The notes under the pieces are model-generated. The model was not told the origin of the DNA, did not search any database, and saw only the letters and a program-made list of their open reading frames with translations. From NCBI RefSeq assembly GCF_964030975.1, contig NZ_CAXIQH010000001.1:372001-436000 (forward strand): a stretch of DNA of 64,000 nucleotides, in the 5' to 3' direction. Shown in pieces: positions 63,242 to 64,000 of this stretch. Every line of letters begins with the position of its first letter. Position 1 is the stretch's first letter. Origin of the DNA: Tisiphia sp964030975. GTDB lineage: Bacteria; Pseudomonadota; Alphaproteobacteria; Rickettsiales; Rickettsiaceae. The translations under genes were made by a program, and so were the position numbers.

Positions 63242-64000
63242 TTACAAAATACCAAGAAATTTAAAAAAATCTCGCAATTCTTGACGAGCAGCTACATGTG
63301 ATATACTAAGTGTTTTACCATGATTAGCTGTTGTTAAGTCAAGTAATGTTAGTCCTTGTAAAAATAATTCCCGAAAAATTACTCTTTCACTAAAGCCTGG
63401 AGCAATCTTAAAGCTAATTCTTTTGGCTAATTGTTCAAGAGCAGTACCAACCTTCCTTTTATTTACGGCATCCAAGTTACTTAATCGATTACGCATAACA
63501 ATCCAATTAATTGTCTCGCCATTACGATTAGCTTTCTGCATTTTCTGTTCCCAAATCATTTGGCTATAGAGTGACGGAGCAATAATTGACAAATTATCAG
63601 CATTAACTTTGCCTAATACGTCAAAATCAAGGAAACTGTCATTAATTGGAGTAATGACCGTATCGGCATAAGAGTGAGCTAATCTCGATAAGAAAGAGTA
63701 GCTTCCTGGTGTATCGATTACTACATAATCAGCATTTTTTGTCTGTTCAATTATTTGTTCAAACCTAGTTTTCTCGTCCTCTTCCTTAGCTCCAACAACT
63801 CGTTCTTGACTTTCAGTCAAATGAAAATGTTGAGGAGCGTTAACCGTATTGTCCGGATTTTTCAAATTGTAATCACCTCTGTTCTTTAAATAATTTGTTA
63901 AAGAACCCTGACGTGAATCAGTATCAATACTAGCTACCGTATGACCATTATAAAGTAAGCCAGTAATAAGATGCATGGAGCAGGTAGTTTTACCCGCTCC
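63242..64000 (-). CDS. mipZ: MipZ-type division-plane ATPase, 5' end beyond window
   Basis: 253 codons to the edge. At the edge GAGKTTCS is the end of the deviant Walker A; then IDTDSRQGSLTNYLKNRGDY, ADYVVIDTPGSYSFLSRLAH (switch II), SYADTVITPINDSFLDFDVL, IVMRNRLSNLDAVNKRKVGT and ERVIFRELFLQGLTLLDL. These are MipZ hallmarks. MipZ is a ParA-like ATPase of alphaproteobacteria that keeps FtsZ from assembling near the poles. The reading frame continues past 64000, so ATG 63976 is internal. This places the window in the chromosome. Confidence 0.93.
   Translation of the reverse strand, partial: GAGKTTCSMHLITGLLYNGHTVASIDTDSRQGSLTNYLKNRGDYNLKNPDNTVNAPQHFHLTESQERVVGAKEEDEKTRFEQIIEQTKNADYVVIDTPGSYSFLSRLAHSYADTVITPINDSFLDFDVLGKVNADNLSIIAPSLYSQMIWEQKMQKANRNGETINWIVMRNRLSNLDAVNKRKVGTALEQLAKRISFKIAPGFSERVIFRELFLQGLTLLDLTTANHGKTLSISHVAARQELRDFFKFLGIL

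Overview
The window is AT-rich, densely repetitive bacterial DNA. A MipZ-type division ATPase runs off the right edge, which indicates an alphaproteobacterial chromosome. Leucine-rich-repeat and TPR proteins, RPE-like palindromic repeats that read through coding sequence, a traW remnant of an F-type conjugation system and a very large transposon load all point to a Rickettsiales (Rickettsiaceae-like) intracellular bacterium. The species cannot be named from sequence alone.

Phage remnant. Positions 1-7975 (minus strand) hold the structural half of a podovirus-like prophage: portal end, Bbp19-like protein, Rpn nuclease, scaffold, coat, tail tubular A-like and tail tubular B-like/stabilisation protein. 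Positions 19.9-29.0 kb (plus strand) hold replication-type genes, small and large terminase, portal, Bbp19-like protein, another Rpn nuclease and scaffold. The two parts overlap by an inverted duplication of the portal-end-to-scaffold module. The Rpn gene in that module differs between the two copies but keeps the same C-terminal tail. Coat and small terminase genes are each split by a small inverted-repeat element.

Mobile elements. Present are two IS66-like elements with ~90-bp inverted ends, two IS5-like, two full IS256 plus one fragment, two IS110/IS1111-like, one ISAs1, one ISNCY, fragments of IS630, IS21, Tn3 and IS427-type elements, and two 5' pieces of a group II intron. A 136-bp MITE that duplicates TA occurs in at least ten copies. 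Its ends match those of a broken IS630 element in the window (40208 and 46900). In several genes, removing the MITE plus one TA restores a continuous frame.

Host-interaction or defence candidates are an LRR-coiled coil-GTPase-TPR protein (16406-19333), its truncated paralogue (36070-36906), a 958-residue helical protein (31135-34011), and two proteins that share a C-terminal domain (34653-35867 and 59300-61549). The second of these also has a kinase-like N-terminal half.

From 37.2 to 49.6 kb is a large imperfect inverted repeat. Each arm holds the 3' end of a serine recombinase gene and a 616-residue AAA-ATPase/PD-(D/E)XK protein. Between the arms lie two toxin-antitoxin pairs, traW, and fragments of IS630, IS21 and IS66. 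The right end (51.6-64 kb) holds a third toxin-antitoxin pair, a tandem-HTH regulator, a recombinase fragment fused to the end of tRNA-Arg(UCU), the kinase-like protein, an IS110 copy and mipZ.
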